Below, in pieces: positions 20,725 through 32,588 of a DNA stretch of 64,000 bases. The stretch is from contig OU862928.1 of the NCBI GenBank assembly GCA_917880885.1, positions 13,845,721-13,909,720 of the forward strand. The letters run 5' to 3'. The notes beneath the pieces are model-generated. The model was given only the letters and a program-made list of their open reading frames with translations, made no database searches and had not been told where the DNA came from. A program made the translations under genes and the position numbers. This DNA comes from Limnephilus marmoratus (Eukaryota > Arthropoda > Insecta > Trichoptera > Limnephilidae). The first letter of the stretch is position 1; each line of letters begins with the position of its first letter.

Positions 20725-20915
20725 ATGACTCGCGGAAAATCGCCTTGCACCGCAGTGGGAGGGATGGATTCATACAACCTTCTTATACCCTTTTCCTTTC
20801 CAGAACTTCCTCTCCTTCCTTTCCCAAAAAACCCTCCTCACAGCATCCAAAAAGATGACATATGCCCTGAAGGGAATTATTTTCTTCAGGGCCTCCTGTG
20901 TAAATAAAAATATGT
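20725..20915 (+). mobile_element. Short non-autonomous element with LINE 3' hairpin tail
   Basis: Ends in GCCCTGAAGGG...TTCAGGGC (about 20863-20893) and a TGTGTAAATAAAA tail. This is the same end, including the hairpin, as the LINE at 30105-34044. The body has CCGCAGTGGGAGGGATGGAT. It presumably used that LINE's enzyme for its insertion. Equivalent copies sit at 24782 and 41905. Confidence 0.7.
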
Positions 20916-21082
20916 TAATTCATCGCAAGCATAAAAACTTTTAAAAATATTCAGAAGTTAATAAAAAAGGTAAACAAAGTTAACAATTTGTGTTCTAATA
21001 ATAATAAACTCTAAGATAAACAATTGGATAACATTATTGACAAAACTAATATTAAATGTAATAATACTACCCAAGAAGCAAC

Positions 21083-21405
21083 GGTCGGCATAGTCCAGCG
21101 GTAAGGCTCTTGACTAGCACTCCGAAGGTCACGGGATCGAACCCCGACGTGGCAAATAAATTTTATTTCATTAATATGTGTTATTTCACAATTTATTCAT
21201 TTAAAATAATATATAGTATATTTGCGGCACGTTCCAGAGTGGAAGATACTCTCAGTATCGCCCTGGCGTAATTCCACCATTCAGAATTGAAACTTTGCCT
21301 GAAATGGGGTTAGCCGTGTTTGGTGACCAAATCTGAATAGCCAGGTACTTCCCCACCTCCCTCTTCCCCATCTCCTTCCCTTCCCCTATGTAAATGTAAA
21401 AAAAC
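21083..21405 (+). mobile_element. SINE-2, tRNA-derived, internally deleted
   Basis: The head GGCATAGTCCAGCGGTAAGG (A box) and GGGATCGAACCCCG (B box) resembles a tRNA, followed by CAAATAAATTTTATTT and the SINE-2 body to CCTTCCCCTATG and an A-rich tail. About 100 bases of the 3' body, including the CCCCAATTGGGG palindrome, are missing compared with 25168-25585. Confidence 0.75.
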
Positions 21406-21789
21406 TTATTTTATACAATACCAGCGAGTTCCCGGCATGCGTTGCATTGCCACTTAACAAAGATATTGTTTCTCTGCATGTCCTTTTCCATTCGTCCCGT
21501 TCCCTTTCCGCATCCCTTTCCCAACCCGCGTCCTCTCACCCCTCCCGCGTTCCCACTCCGCCTTCCCTCTCCCTATTCCCCCCTCTCGCATTCCATATCT
21601 TCAGACCAGGTGCATTCATTTTCAAACAGCTCGCATGCCTCCTCTTGAAATTTTTTTTTGGGAATTTTAAATTTAATAATGCCATTGATCACCAGTAAAT
21701 ATGAAAAACCTTGATGTTGAATCCATATAGATTTTATTGACGAAAAAAATCTACCTTTCACACTCTATCTTATTATATCGTCGGTCTAG
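21406..21789 (+). other. C/T-rich module sequence
   Basis: A conserved piece of the duplicated module, shared with 25600-25760 and 42670-42930. It has a run of short CCTTTCCC-type words followed by CAGCTCGCATGCCTCCTCTT and TCACCAGTAAATATG. Open frames on both strands exist only because of base composition. It may be part of a further repeat family. Confidence 0.5.
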
Positions 21790-21970
21790 TGGCAAAGTCC
21801 ACTAAGTCACGTTTTTTTCACGAATGTGTGTATGAGGTCTTGTGTAAAAAATTGTCCTCTTTCGACTGGCGTACTGCATTACGTTGTATATTTAATCGTT
21901 TTCGATTTAAACGGGTTTTCAAACTCACCATAAGTCAAAAATCCGATATTTTTGTCAAACAAAGCACATT

Positions 21971-22705
21971 GCGGGTTTTTAAGTTCGCGGAATGGTGGGT
22001 AAGGAGTGGATTAATAATCCAAAATTATTTTTCCTTTTCTGTTACCCTAATACGTTTTTAGGATCTATCAATTATCTTATATTTACCATAAAAAAATTAT
22101 TTGTCTTTGTCTAAAAAATACGCCGAAATTGCATCCTTCACTTCTTTATCACTTGAAAACATTTTCCCATGAAGTTCTTTTGTCAAGTTCGGAGATAAGT
22201 AATAACCACTGGGAGCTAGATCAGGACTGTAGGGTGGGTGTAGCAAACTTTCGAAGCCCACCTTCTGCAGGGCAGCCATCGCAACACGGCACTAGTGAAC
22301 AGGCGCGTTGTCGTGCAAAAGGAGGATACCTTTGGTCAATTTTCCCCTTATTTTCTCCTGGATGGCTTCCTTTAATTGCTTTAGGATCTTTATCTTTGTA
22401 ATTGATCAACAGGATTCCTTCTGAGTCCCAAAAGACTGTCGCCATGATTTTTCCAGCCGATTGTGACACCTTAAACTTCTTGGGCAGTAGTGTACCTTTC
22501 TGTACCACTTCATTGCGTCCTGTTTAAACTCAGGTTCATAATGATAAGCTCAATTTCATCTCAGTAACAATTTGAGCCAACACTATCTTTGTCTTCCCTA
22601 CCAAAAATGCACAAAAACACTCCACGCGCTGTTGTTTTTGAGGCAGCGTGAGCATTCTCGGCACCCATCTTGCGCTGACTTTAGTCATGCCAAGACGGTT
22701 TTTGT
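21971..22705 (-). mobile_element. mariner-like transposon, truncated copy
   Basis: The left inverted repeat GGGTTTTTAAGTTCGCGGAA is present; the right part is cut off by a LINE at 22706. On the minus strand, frame 22508-22221 carries K-K-F-K-V-S-Q-S-A-G-K and V-F-W-D-S-E-G (first catalytic Asp region), and frame 22279-22097 carries H-P-P-Y-S-P-D-L-A-P, the block holding the third catalytic Asp of mariner transposases. The two are in different frames and the intervening H-D-N-A region contains a stop, so it is inactive. Confidence 0.85.
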
Positions 22706-23195
22706 TATTATTTATTTATTTTATAATTTTTTTAAAATTTTTTATTCTTCATTTTAAGCACCCGCTAAACTGCCAAAGCAGTTTGTCAGCAAGTCAATTT
22801 AACAATATTAATATAACATTAAATCACAAATAAAACAAGAAACCACAATATAAAAAATAGATGCAGAAGAATAACTTTTAAATAGCTACAATACAAATGC
22901 ATAAAATATACAGATAGACAGATATAACACAGGCAAATTACTCTTAGTCATATTTATACATAGGATTACAAACAATATCAATATAAAAAAGTTTTGATCC
23001 ATTAGCCATTTTTTTTTTTTTTAAATCGTTGGTGCAATTTGATTCGATTTTTATGTTCACTGGCATCTTATTAAATATGGTAGGGACAAGATAAGTGAAT
23101 GTCCGTTGTCCGTATTTATTTATAATTTTTGGAACGGATAAACCCTCATTTTTACTAAATCTAGTGCAATGTGCATGGTCAACTTTTTCTTTATA
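22706..23195 (-). mobile_element. LINE 3' fragment
   Basis: Read on the minus strand from about 23190: R-F-S-K-N-E-G-L-S-V-P-K-I, then K-Y-G-Q-R-T-F and V-P-T-I-F-N-K-M-P, the C-terminal pattern of a LINE reverse transcriptase, close to that at 63563-63844. An AT-rich 3' UTR with GCACCCGCTAAACTGCCAAA follows. It broke the mariner on its left and removed the B exon expected on its right. Confidence 0.7.
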
Positions 23196-23733
23196 TATTT
23201 TCTTTACATGTTTATTTTTGGTCGGTTTATCAGAGTATGTAACGCCTCAATGCCCTGTGTATTATTTTTTTCTTGGTGTATTAGGGGAAGTAATTAAGAA
23301 GTTCAGCTCTGAATTAGAACATACATCTACAACGTATCTGTACATTTTAACATAATATTATTAACTTTATAAACGAAACACATTAGCCGCATCACTCATA
23401 ACCCTAAATTAGCAATAGAATAGTTTATTAACATCTATCTCTTCAAAAATCACATATACTACACCAAAGAATAAAAAACAATATAAGAAGTGTCTTGTGG
23501 GCGTGTTAAATTGGTACAGACCGCGTGCTAAATTGTCTAGAATCAAAAGGTACTAAGTCAGGGGTATATTTGTTTCCATTTAAATTTGTATGGAAGGCAC
23601 TTCTAGAGTTATGAGTATATTCATTTTCTAATTAATGAGCCCTGAAAGAAATCAATAGAAAAAATAATATGTTTTAAAAGAAAATAAACTAACGGGGAAA
23701 GCTTATAAATACATATACATTATTTATTTCCAG
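23196..23733 (+). other. Remnant of B2 module and intron before A13
   Basis: ACATGTTTATTTTTGGTCGG and GTAACGCCTCAATGCCCTG are the sequences that follow B exons elsewhere, but the B exon itself is missing. The remainder, with TTGTGGGCGTGTTAAATTGG, is the usual intron leading to an A exon. Confidence 0.65.
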
Positions 23734-23940
23734 TCACCTGCGAACTGGAGACATCCAATACTGTGGACTACATGTGCCGCGATTCTAACTCTTCACCCAT
23801 AAATTGCACAAATAAGATAGCCGATGGAAAACCCATCTACTTTATTTGTAAGCAAGGTTACAGCCGCGTTGAAGGAAACGACGGGAAGATGATCTGCAGA
23901 GATGGCCAGTGGGACAAACCCATACCCAAGTGCTCTCCAA
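23734..23940 (+). CDS. Sushi exon A13
   Basis: An intact 207-bp phase 1-1 exon: acceptor TTATTTCCAG ending at 23733, donor GTAAGTC at 23941. It encodes T-C-E-L-E-T-S-N-T-V-D-Y-M-C-R-D, then I-N-C-T-N-K-I-A-D-G-K-P, F-I-C-K-Q-G-Y, M-I-C-R-D-G-Q-W and P-K-C-S-P. All six cysteines and the Trp are kept although many codons differ from the array exons, so the sushi fold has been conserved over a longer time. Confidence 0.86.
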
Positions 23941-24313
23941 GTAAGTCAAATGTTTAGTTCAATTTTTTTTTTAAATAAACACATCTATTTAAATTTCGAT
24001 TTTATTTTTTGTGAATGCAATAATAAATGCAAATCCATGTTGTTGAATATAATCCACTAACCGATATCCGATTTATCGTAGCAGATATAATTATTTGATT
24101 ATATTTATGCTGGGTTCTTAAAGATGTTCTCACTCAAATGAGAACAATCCGGTTATAAAAACTAAGTTTATACACAAACGTGTTAAAAATAACACAAATC
24201 AATCAGTCAAATTATACTTTTGTTAATTTTGAAGTTGTGTAAAAATTTAATAACAAAACAATTAGAAATAGAAAATTATAAAAATACAAAGCTCACTCTA
24301 ATGACAAATAATA

Positions 24314-24510
24314 CCGACCGGTCAGTGGTTGAGTGGGCATCGCGTTTGGGTCCCACTCACGCGTTCCGTGTTCGATTCCTCGGCTGGATAAGTCCTCCAT
24401 CACGACTCAAGCAACATTTTCGACTTACTGTGGTGGTAGTAGGAGATTACCAAATATTGTTGGGCTATTCGTAACCTGGGAATGTTTGTCTTTCTTTAAA
24501 AAAAAATACA
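24314..24510 (+). mobile_element. SINE-1, best preserved copy
   Basis: Has the full head: GGTCAGTGGTTGAGTGGGC, a middle GGGTCCCACTCACG and B box CCGTGTTCGATTCCTCGG, then the shared body and an A-rich tail. It sits at the same place in the module as the copies at 20281 and 41461. Confidence 0.78.
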
Positions 24511-24781
24511 AAGAGAGGCAAGAGATAATAGATACAAATGATACACGCCATAGTATTATTAGCAAAACCTATTTTTTAGCAATCGCAGAACATTTTTTCA
24601 AATTCCTATGGATTAACGACGAAAATATCTACTGAAGCACACTCTTTCTTATTATATTATTATCGACAAATTAGGGTCAGAGGGCTAAAACAGGCGATTT
24701 TTTTTTTAAATATATTCAGGTGAAACAAATTATGGCGTCTTAAGCAATGGGAATTCGAAACATTTATTTTAATATTCTGAT

Positions 24782-25005
24782 AATGACTCGCGGAAAATCG
24801 CCTTGCACCGCAGTGGGAGGGATGGATTCATACGTCCGTCACTCCTGGACACACTGACCCTTAGATTCCTACCCACTTCTTATACCCTTTTCATTTCCAG
24901 AACTTCCTCTCCTTCCTTTCATAAAAAAACCATCCTCACAGCATCCAAAAAGATGACATAAGCCCTGAAGGGAATTATTTTCTTCAGGGCCTCTTGTGTA
25001 AATAA
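24782..25005 (+). mobile_element. Short element with LINE 3' hairpin tail, second copy
   Basis: The same element as 20725-20915 but longer by ACGTCCGTCACTCCTGGACA and CACTGACCC. The hairpin GCCCTGAAGGG...TTCAGGGC is at 24962-24990, followed by a TGTGTAAATAAAA tail. Confidence 0.7.
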
Positions 25006-25167
25006 AAATATGTGAGATTCATTGCAAGCATTAAAACTTTTAAAAATATACAAAAGTTAATGAAAAAGGTAAACAAAGTTAACAATTTGTGTTCTAAAAA
25101 TAATAAACAATTGGATAACATTATTGACAAAAGTAATATTAAATGTAATAATACTACCCAAGAAGCA

Positions 25168-25585
25168 ACGGTCGGCGTAGTCCAGCGGTAAGGCTCTTGA
25201 CTAGCACTCCGAAGGTCACGGGATCGAACCCCGACGTGGCAAATAAATTTTATTTCATTAATGTGTGTTATTTCACAATTTTTTTATTTAAAATAATATA
25301 AAGTATATTTGCGGCACGTTCCAGAGTGGAAGATAATCTCAGTATCGCCCTGGCGTAAGACCACCATTCAGAATTGAAACGTTGCTTGAAATGGCGTTAG
25401 CCGTGTTTGGTGACCAGATCTGAATAGCCAGGTACTTCCCCACCTCCCACTTCCCCATCTCCTTCCCTTCCCCATTAACTTTAGCCTCATAACATACCCC
25501 AATTGGGGATGCCATAGTCCCATTGGCTCCAGACGGGACCAGTTGGGTCACTTGTGCGGTAAACATGTAAATAAAAAAAACTTGT
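25168..25585 (+). mobile_element. SINE-2, complete copy
   Basis: A near full-length copy of about 418 bases. Order: A box TAGTCCAGCGGTAAGG, B box GGGATCGAACCCC, body, C-rich stretch CCACCTCCCACTTCC, palindrome CCCCAATTGGGG, GCTCCAGACGGGACCAGTTG and an A tail. It defines the family used to judge the others. Confidence 0.8.
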
Positions 25586-26064
25586 TTTATACAATAACTT
25601 AAAAAAGATATTATTTCTCCCTGCGTGTCCTTTTCCATTCGTCCCGTTCCCTTTCCGCATACCCTTCCCAACCCGCGTCCTCTCCCCCCTCCCGCGTTCA
25701 CGGGGAGCTCGCATGCCTTCTCTTGAATTTTTTTTTTGTGAATTTTAAATTTCATAATGCCATTGCTCACCAGTAAATATGTAAAACATTCGGGGTCCTG
25801 CTCACAACAACTCACACAAAGATTGATGGCAATCGGATGAATGGTTTAGCAACGCATAATTTCATGTTGTCAGAACTCACTATTAAATATAGAAACCAAC
25901 GCGGCATGCGCATATCAAATCTCCAAGGTCTCATCGCAATCGGATGAATGAACATACATGAGGAACACATAAGGAAAATACATACATACATTCAAGCAGG
26001 CATTTACCTATACATTGATTTTTACATAAATATATGAACCAAAATAATAATCCTAAAAATTTTT
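25586..26064 (+). other. Module sequence with repeated CAATCGGATGAATG word
   Basis: Continues the duplicated module: a C/T-rich part, then GCAATCGGATGAATGGTTTA and a second copy of the word at about 25936. It matches 42670-43190. No coding function is visible. Confidence 0.45.
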
Positions 26065-26410
26065 TTTTTACATGACAAAATTAAAAAAGTAAATTATATC
26101 ATTGATGTAGCTATTCCAAATTCCTGTAATATTCAAAAAACTGTTTCTGAAAAAATTAGAAAATACACAGATTTAGGAAATGAGATTAAAAGAATTTGGC
26201 ATTCTCGGACTATAAAAATATTACCATTTGTTATTTCGGCCACTGGCATAATACCTAGGAATCTGATTCAAAATTTAAGCATATTAGATTTGTCAAAGAA
26301 TTTGTATATAAAAATGCAAAAAGCAGTAATTTTAAATACATGTAGGATTACAAAAGATTTTTTAAATATTTATATTGAGGGATCAGTAGGATTTATAGGT
26401 TCAATTAGAA
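26065..26410 (+). pseudogene. LINE C-terminal fragment
   Basis: The frame reads D-V-A-I-P-N-S, then Y-T-D-L-G-N-E-I-K-R-I-W-H and I-L-P-F-V-I-S-A-T-G-I-I-P, then K-A-V-I-L-N-T-C-R-I-T-K. This order is typical of the C-terminal domain of a group of animal LINE polyproteins (exact clade not assigned). The same module at 43190 lacks it, so it is an insertion, 5' truncated. No N-terminal RT motifs are present. Confidence 0.6.
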
Positions 26411-26602
26411 ATGCCACAGAGCCGAACCCTCTGATATGAAAATATCTGGAGTCGGTGAATTATATTCCCATTTGGTCTCTACTAGGTTGACATGTTGTTC
26501 TTGTATTGTTTTGTATTTATAATACTTATATAGTGCAATTGCATAACGTGGATTCACTAGATGATCATTTGGGGAAGTGTATGAAAGGGTTTAGTTTTTC
26601 CT

Positions 26603-26614
<12 letters not shown>

Positions 26615-26663
<49 letters not shown>
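26615..26663. repeat. Run of 49 T
   Basis: An uninterrupted T run followed by GGGGGG. It probably began as the poly(A) tail of a minus-strand retroposon. Its exact length is likely unreliable. Confidence 0.85.
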
Positions 26664-26664
<1 letters not shown>

Positions 26665-27324
26665 GGGGGAAAATTTAACCCGGACATTTAAATCTGGTGC
26701 ATAAAAATTTTCGGTCTCAGTGGCGTAGCTTATTAGCATGGAGGGCAAGCGATGCGGATAATATGGTGTCACCCCAAGAATGAATGTGGAATGTGAAATT
26801 AGTATTACTCAAACTATATTTTGGATAATGTCCGACGTAATATTAAAGAAAATAATTTAGGTATTATGATTGGCGTCGCTAGTAATACGAGGGTGGCCTT
26901 TTATCAAAGAAGTCATAGCTTTTAATTAATTTATTTATTTTATTTATTTGGGAGACCAACTGTTTACATTAACAACAAAGTATATAATAATTGAGTACAA
27001 TAATTGAACCAATTAGAGGTTTCCACGTGGGTATTGTATACAAGTGTGTAGTGATTCCAGAGATATTTACTCATAAAAAATTACATTTCAAGAGACGAGT
27101 TATTTAGGTGGGGATATGAAAGGGGTAGGATGGGGGGGAGGGATCGGTTAAGTTGAGGTATAGTAATAAAAATATGCGTGACAAAAAATTAAAAGAGAGA
27201 AAAAAAAGGAAGTTTATAGAGTGGTGGTTGTACTAGAGCAGGGGTGCTCATACTTGAACCGCTGGCGATCTACCTCAATAGTATTAGACTCCAATCGATC
27301 AACGCTGACATGATGTAGCGCCGT

Positions 27325-27349
27325 GGGGGGGGGGGGGGGGGGGGGGGGG
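27325..27349 (+). repeat. Run of 25 G
   Basis: Uninterrupted G tract after GCGCCGT and before TAGAAATCCC. The inverted copy of this element (about 47940) has CTACCCCAACCCCTCCCCGG instead, so the run expanded here. Confidence 0.85.
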
Positions 27350-27659
27350 TAGAAATCCCTTTTTATTGTGACATCATTTTATGCCGATGTATATATCGCA
27401 TGTGACTGAGAATTCTTCCAATAAAAATCATGTTCATAAATTCTACTCTAATTTATTGCTGCTCTCGGAAATCGGGAATGGTACGTACCCAAGGCGGATT
27501 GCGGGTTTTAATTTAAAATCGCTTCTGCGTAAGAGTCCCGAAACAACAGCTACACACGGAACAGTCAATTTCTCAGAATTAGCGGCATGTGGCATGCAAC
27601 ACAAATGCAAAGCTTCACTCGGTGCACGGTGAATCGACAACTTGTTATTTAATTTATCG

Positions 27660-28600
27660 TTATATTGTGAACACAAAACTGGTTCAAATTAAATCTGTAT
27701 GCGGTGAATTAAAACTACACTGAATACATAAATAGTCTGCAACTAGAATTTTATAACTGCACTTCGAATAAGATAATGTTTTCCATTAAAATGCGTCTGC
27801 AGATGAATTCACAACTGGAATTTTACATTTTGAACACAAAACTGGTTTAGATTAAATTCTGTGAGTGGTTAATTAAAACTAAACTCAGAACATAAAAATG
27901 ATTATTTTATGATTCTGGCAGTACATAAATAGTCTGCGACTAACTAGAATTTTATAACTGCACTTCAAATAAGAGAATGTTGTTCTTTCGAAATGTGTCA
28001 GCAGATGAATCCACAGCTGGAATTTTACGTTCTGAACACAAAACTGGTTTAAATTAAATCTGTATGCGGTGAACTAAAACTACACTCAGAGTATGAAAAT
28101 GGTTTTTCTTTGAATCAGTACATAAATAGTCTGCAACTAGAATTTTATAACAACACAGAATTAGAGAAGGTTTTCCTTCGAAATATGTCAGCAGATGAAT
28201 CCACAACTGGAATTTTACATTTCAAACACAAAACTGGTTTAAATTAAATCTGTATGCGGCAAATTAAAACTACACTCAGAACATGAAAATGGCTTCTCTC
28301 TGATTCTGGTAGCACATACATCTGCAACTTGAATTTTACGACTGCACTTCAAATAAGAGAATGTTTGCCTTCTAAATATTACAACAGAAATTTTACATTA
28401 TGAACTGAATTAAATTAAATGTGTGGGGCGAATTAAAACTACACTCAGATGAAAATGATTTTTCTTTATTCTGGCAGCACATACAGAGTCTGCAACTAGA
28501 ATTTTATACGTCGAAAAAGAGAATGTTTTCCTTCGAAATTTATCAGCAGATGAATCCAGAACTGGAATTTTACATTCTGATCACATAACTGGTTTTGAAT
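27660..28600 (+). repeat. Irregular tandem repeat, 163-202 bp units
   Basis: About six units mark themselves by AAAACTGGTTTAAATTAAA, TACACTCAGAACATGAAAAT, AGTCTGCAACTAGAATTTTA and ACTGGAATTTTACATT. Length differs by indels. The minus-strand version at 46680-47770 has about four units. Confidence 0.75.
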
Positions 28601-29020
28601 TAAGAGTGAATCTATTCACCACCCTCATTTTGAATTATTTATTAATAAACTTCGCATCTCCTTCAAATTACAACTCGGACTAACTGACTCATAAATAAAC
28701 CAAACCACACACTAGAAACTAGATCGATAACTTCGGGATTTTGACGGGGGCAATTTTCAAAAATATTTCACCATGAATATGCAATAATTTTACGATTTTA
28801 GAGTATATATGTAGAGTATATTAACAATCAAAATGCGCGACAATTGACAATATATAGAGAATGACACAGGTAACCAAGCAATAGTTAAATCTAGAAACGA
28901 TAATAAAACAACACAATTTTTGGGGAATCCCTGACCGACCGAGCCATAGAGACACAAAAATATAATTTACTGATAGTGTTCATGTGTAAAATATTTTTTA
29001 TATATGTTTCCACATGCTTT

Positions 29021-29551
29021 TACTACACATACGCCTCAGGGATCTCATTTCTACAGCGTTCAGTCTACTTTCATCCTTCCTCTGCCAGTTCCATGCTAAT
29101 AATCCATAATATATCAAATCATCAATTTTCTCAAAAATGACAATTTTCATTTTATGATTCATAGAATTATTAATGTTCCTCTATCTCCAAGTAATTTCTT
29201 AATAGTACTTAATTTTAGTGAACAAATTGCAGTTAATAATAAATTTAAAACCAAATTAATTAACAAGAAATAAAATAATAAATTCCTTAAATCCTATATT
29301 TATCCTGAACAAAAATATCTGGAAGGAGTAAAATAATGTTTTTGAATAATTAAATTTCTAATTCTCTCACAGAATGTACCAAATGAAAATCTTCCTCCAT
29401 TTTATGCAAATAATAATCTTAAAAAATATATTTTAAATAATAAAGATAGAGATTAAAAAATTTAAAAAAATCTGTAGTTTATAATTTAATAAAAATATTC
29501 ACATTTCCATTCTGAGAGGTACCAAGTTGTGAAAATGTTTCATTCTTCCAG
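29021..29551 (+). other. Intron leading to B3
   Basis: Matches 35820-36265 (before B4) and, in part, 44860-45240: it has TCAATTTTCTCAAAAATGAC, TCTCCAAGTAATTTCTTAAT and CCTTAAATCC words. It is the native B upstream intron with no gene. Confidence 0.6.
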
Positions 29552-29737
29552 GACTCTGTGAAAAGCTGAAATCGAACTCTGTAAGTTTGACATGCAATCC
29601 TGAAATGGAAAACGGCTGTCCTAACGGATCCGTTATCATACCGGTTTGCACAGCTGGGTACAGTTCGAATAGAACTCTTGAAACCATGACGTGCCTGGAT
29701 GGAACGTGGGATTTGCAAAAACCAATGTGTGAACTGA
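29552..29737 (+). CDS. Sushi exon B3 (intact reference copy)
   Basis: A 186-bp exon (62 codons), phase 1-1, between acceptor CATTCTTCCAG (AG 29550-29551) and donor GTAAAA at 29738. It encodes L-C-E-K-L-K-S-N-S-V, L-T-C-N-P, N-G-C-P-N-G, I-I-P-V-C-T-A-G-Y, T-M-T-C-L-D-G-T-W and P-M-C-E-L-S. The six cysteines are spaced as in type A, with C..GY and C..GTW, so it is a sushi domain of a second type. It can join to A exons in frame. N-R-T is a possible N-glycosylation site. B3 is the only B exon here with a standard donor. Confidence 0.85.
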
Positions 29738-30071
29738 GTAAAAAAGATTTTAAAATAATATTTTCATTACATGTTTATTCTCGGTTGCTTTCTATTTCCT
29801 ATCTGTTCATCAGAGCATGTAACGCCTCAATGCCCTGTGCATTATTTTTATCCTTGATACTCGTATAAGGGGAAGTAATGAAGAAGTTCAGTTCCGAATT
29901 TTAACATACAATTGTATCTGTACACTTTTACATAATATTATTAACTTTATGAACGACAAACACCAGAGCGTCACTCATAACCCTAAATTAGCAATGGCCT
30001 AGTTTATTAAAACTTTGCACGCACACATTCGCCAACTCATTTTTACATCATATATTTCACTCTTCAAAACT

Positions 30072-30104
<33 letters not shown>
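29738..30104 (+). other. Intron after B3
   Basis: Conserved B downstream intron: TTGCTTTCTATTTCCTATCT, GTAACGCCTCAATGCCCTG and AGGGGAAGTAATGAAGAAG words. It ends in a (TA)n run at about 30073-30101, where a LINE has inserted. Confidence 0.6.
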
Positions 30105-30111
<7 letters not shown>

Positions 30112-30164
30112 CATTAACACCACACAGGAGGCCCTGAGGAAAATAATTTCCCTCAGGGCCTATG

Positions 30165-32588
30165 TCATCTTTGTAGATGCTGTGTGGAGGGTCTTTTTGA
30201 GGAAAGGAAGGAGTGAACATGGGTCTTGAAGAGACCCATGTTGTAGGAGGGAGGAAACACAGAGGCCGGCAAATCGTTCCACAGCCGAGCCGTTGAACTC
30301 AAGAACGAGTCATAGAAACGACCCGTTCTCATGTGAGTAATGTCAACCGTGTACAAATGTTGGGCGCGTGTTTGGCGTGTTTCCCGACTATGCACCGGTG
30401 CCGAGGGGATCAATGATGCTAGTTCCACGGAGCATCTTCCATTGTAATACCGGTAGAACAAGGACAGCATTCCCACCTGACGCCTATGCTCTAAAGATTG
30501 CAGTCCGTCTGTTAAGATGGGAGAATCTATCAAACGGACCGCCCGTTTCTGCACAGAGTCAAGGGTTTTTTTAAGGTATTTTGGAGCTCCAGACCAGAGG
30601 TGGCTGCCAAATTCAACCGTGGGGTGCACTTGCGATTTGTACAGGGTTAGCAGTTGGGTACTATTAAAGTATCTGCGGGCCCTGTACAGTACGCCCAGTT
30701 TCTGAGAGGCTAACTTAACCCCGTACCTGAGCTGGTCACTTAGAGTTACACCAAGCATATCAATGGAGGTCCTGTTCGGAAGGTTGCTTCCGTTGAAGGA
30801 GACTAGATTTTCATTTCGATCCCTTTTAGACGTTATCAAACATGATTGGGTCTTTGAAACATTAAATTCGACGAGGTTATTCTTACCCCAAGAGAAAATA
30901 CTCTCGAGGTAACCGTCCATTCTTTGCTTCAAAGCCCTCCGAGCTATTGGAGTTTGTGTGCCCTTTGGGGGCTTGTCAAACAAAAAGCTATCATGGACTG
31001 TATTGTCATCCGCGTAACTATGAATCGGTGCACATGACAAGAGGTCATTGATGTGCAACAGAAACAAAGTCGGTGACAGAACCGATCCCTGTGGGACGCC
31101 AGCATTTATCGAATGCAAAGAAGAGGTGAAACCGTCAGCAACCACCTGAATCGACCTCTCCCTCAAAAAGTCGGCAATCCACTTACACAAGGATGCGGGA
31201 AGTCCGTAAGAAAGCAGTTTGTTGACAAGCCCTCGGTGCCAAACCCGGTCAAAGGCCTTGGAAATATCCAGTGCAACCGTTTGGGTCTCACCAAAACGTT
31301 CCAGGCACCGCCCCCAAACATGCGTCACATACGCGAGAAGATCACCGCACGAGCGGTTCCGCCGGAATCCGTATTGACGGTCGTTAATAATTTTGTTCTT
31401 CTCGAGGTATGTGAGCAGTTTGTCGTTGATCACACGTTCCATTACCTTAGACAGAACTGATGTGATCGCTATGGGGCGGTAGTTGGCTGGGTTGGAGCGG
31501 TCACCCTTCTTTGGAATAGGGTGAATGATCGCTTTTTTCCAACCAGAGGGCACAGAGCCAGACTTCAGGGACATTTTGAAAAGCTTCGTCAAAATTGGAG
31601 CTATTTCTGCAGCGCACCTCTGCAATACCAGGGCAGGTATTCCGTCAGGCCCACTAGCTTTATTAATATCAAGCCCTCGTAAGACTTGGGGTACATCCCG
31701 ATGCCGGATCCTCAGCTTTTTCATATGAAAACCGCAGTGAGGAACCGACGGCGGGGTAGCACCTTGATCATCGAGGGTCGAGTTTTCCGCGAACATTTTG
31801 CCTAATAAGTTAGCCTTTTCGGCGGCGGTATTTGCTAGAGAGCCGTCAGGTCTGGTAAGAGGTGGCAGACTGGATTTGCAGAAATTGCGACCTATTGAGC
31901 CCGCAAGCAACCAGAACGCTCTGCTGCCGTGCGGGCAGGCAGCCAGCTTTCTACTGATCTGTAGGTCGTGCTCGAATTTAGACCTATTAATGATCCTCTT
32001 GCTTTCCTTTGCCATTTTGTTATATACTGTTCTGTTTTCGGACGTTCAAGATGTGTTGTAGGCTCGGTAAGCCGCGTTTTTTCGTCGCACTGCTTCAGAG
32101 CATTGTCGACTGAACCACGGCTTTGAGCCCACACCAGTTTCTTTAACAGTGGATTGGATGAAGCCATCCATCGCGGATGTGATGACTTCACCAATTTCCT
32201 GGGCACATCTTGAGGGATCCGAGGTCCGAAAACAGACAGCTGTCCACGGGAAAGCATTAAAATGTGCCCGCAGACCAAACCAATCTGCTGATCTATAGTG
32301 CCACACTTTTCTCTTCAGCCGCTCGTTTGGCGGTCTGAAGGTTACGGGGATTGACGTCGTCACCAGGCAGTGGTCGGACGATCCTAAAGGCGCTGTGACG
32401 TCAATTTTGTAGCCGTGTGGCACAGTGGTTAAAAACAAATCTAACAGATTGGAGCGGTGAGTCTGGACATCAGGAACCCTTGTAGGCTCCATTTGCTCCA
32501 GTCCATGGCAGAGGGCAAAGGATTCCGCCTCTCGTCCAGCCGAGTCCGTTGGTCCTGAGAACTTTAATCAAGGTTCGTTATGAACATT
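30165..32588 (-). pseudogene. LINE ORF2, reverse transcriptase part, two stops
   Basis: A long frame from 32015 to 30165 (616 codons) holds A-S-G-P-D-G-I, W-K-K-A-I-I-H-P-I-P-K-K-G, N-Y-R-P-I-A, A-L-D-I-S-K-A-F-D-R-V-W-H, G-V-P-Q-G-S-V-L-S-P and the catalytic S-Y-A-D-D. Upstream in the same frame is the end of the endonuclease (S-D-H-C-L-V). Two in-frame TGA codons interrupt it: 32046-32048, ten codons before the Met at 32015, and 32568-32570. No frameshift is needed. A 3' part of the same family occurs at 44028-44810. Confidence 0.85.

Larger units (their letters stand above)
26718..29020 (+). mobile_element. Element starting CAGTGGCGTAGC, with internal repeats
   Basis: The left end CAGTGGCGTAGCTTATTAG recurs at 43250 (same strand) and, inverted, at 35637 and 48054. 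Inside lie a run of 25 G, then about six irregular repeats of 163-202 bp (27660-28600), and an end region with ATCCCTGACCGACCGAG that also occurs at 35470 and 43965. The interior repeats match, inverted, 46680-47770. The extent is approximate and several elements may be nested (CAGGGGTGCTCATACTTG at about 27240 looks like another terminus). No transposase frame was found. Confidence 0.5.

Noticed and set aside
21085..21160. tRNA gene (also at 25170, 42270, 46742 and 58602)
   Set aside because: A and B boxes are present, but the cloverleaf arms do not close well and each is followed by the same SINE body and an A-rich tail.
26506..26772. Frames containing a poly-Phe or poly-Lys run
   Set aside because: They come from the 49-base T run.
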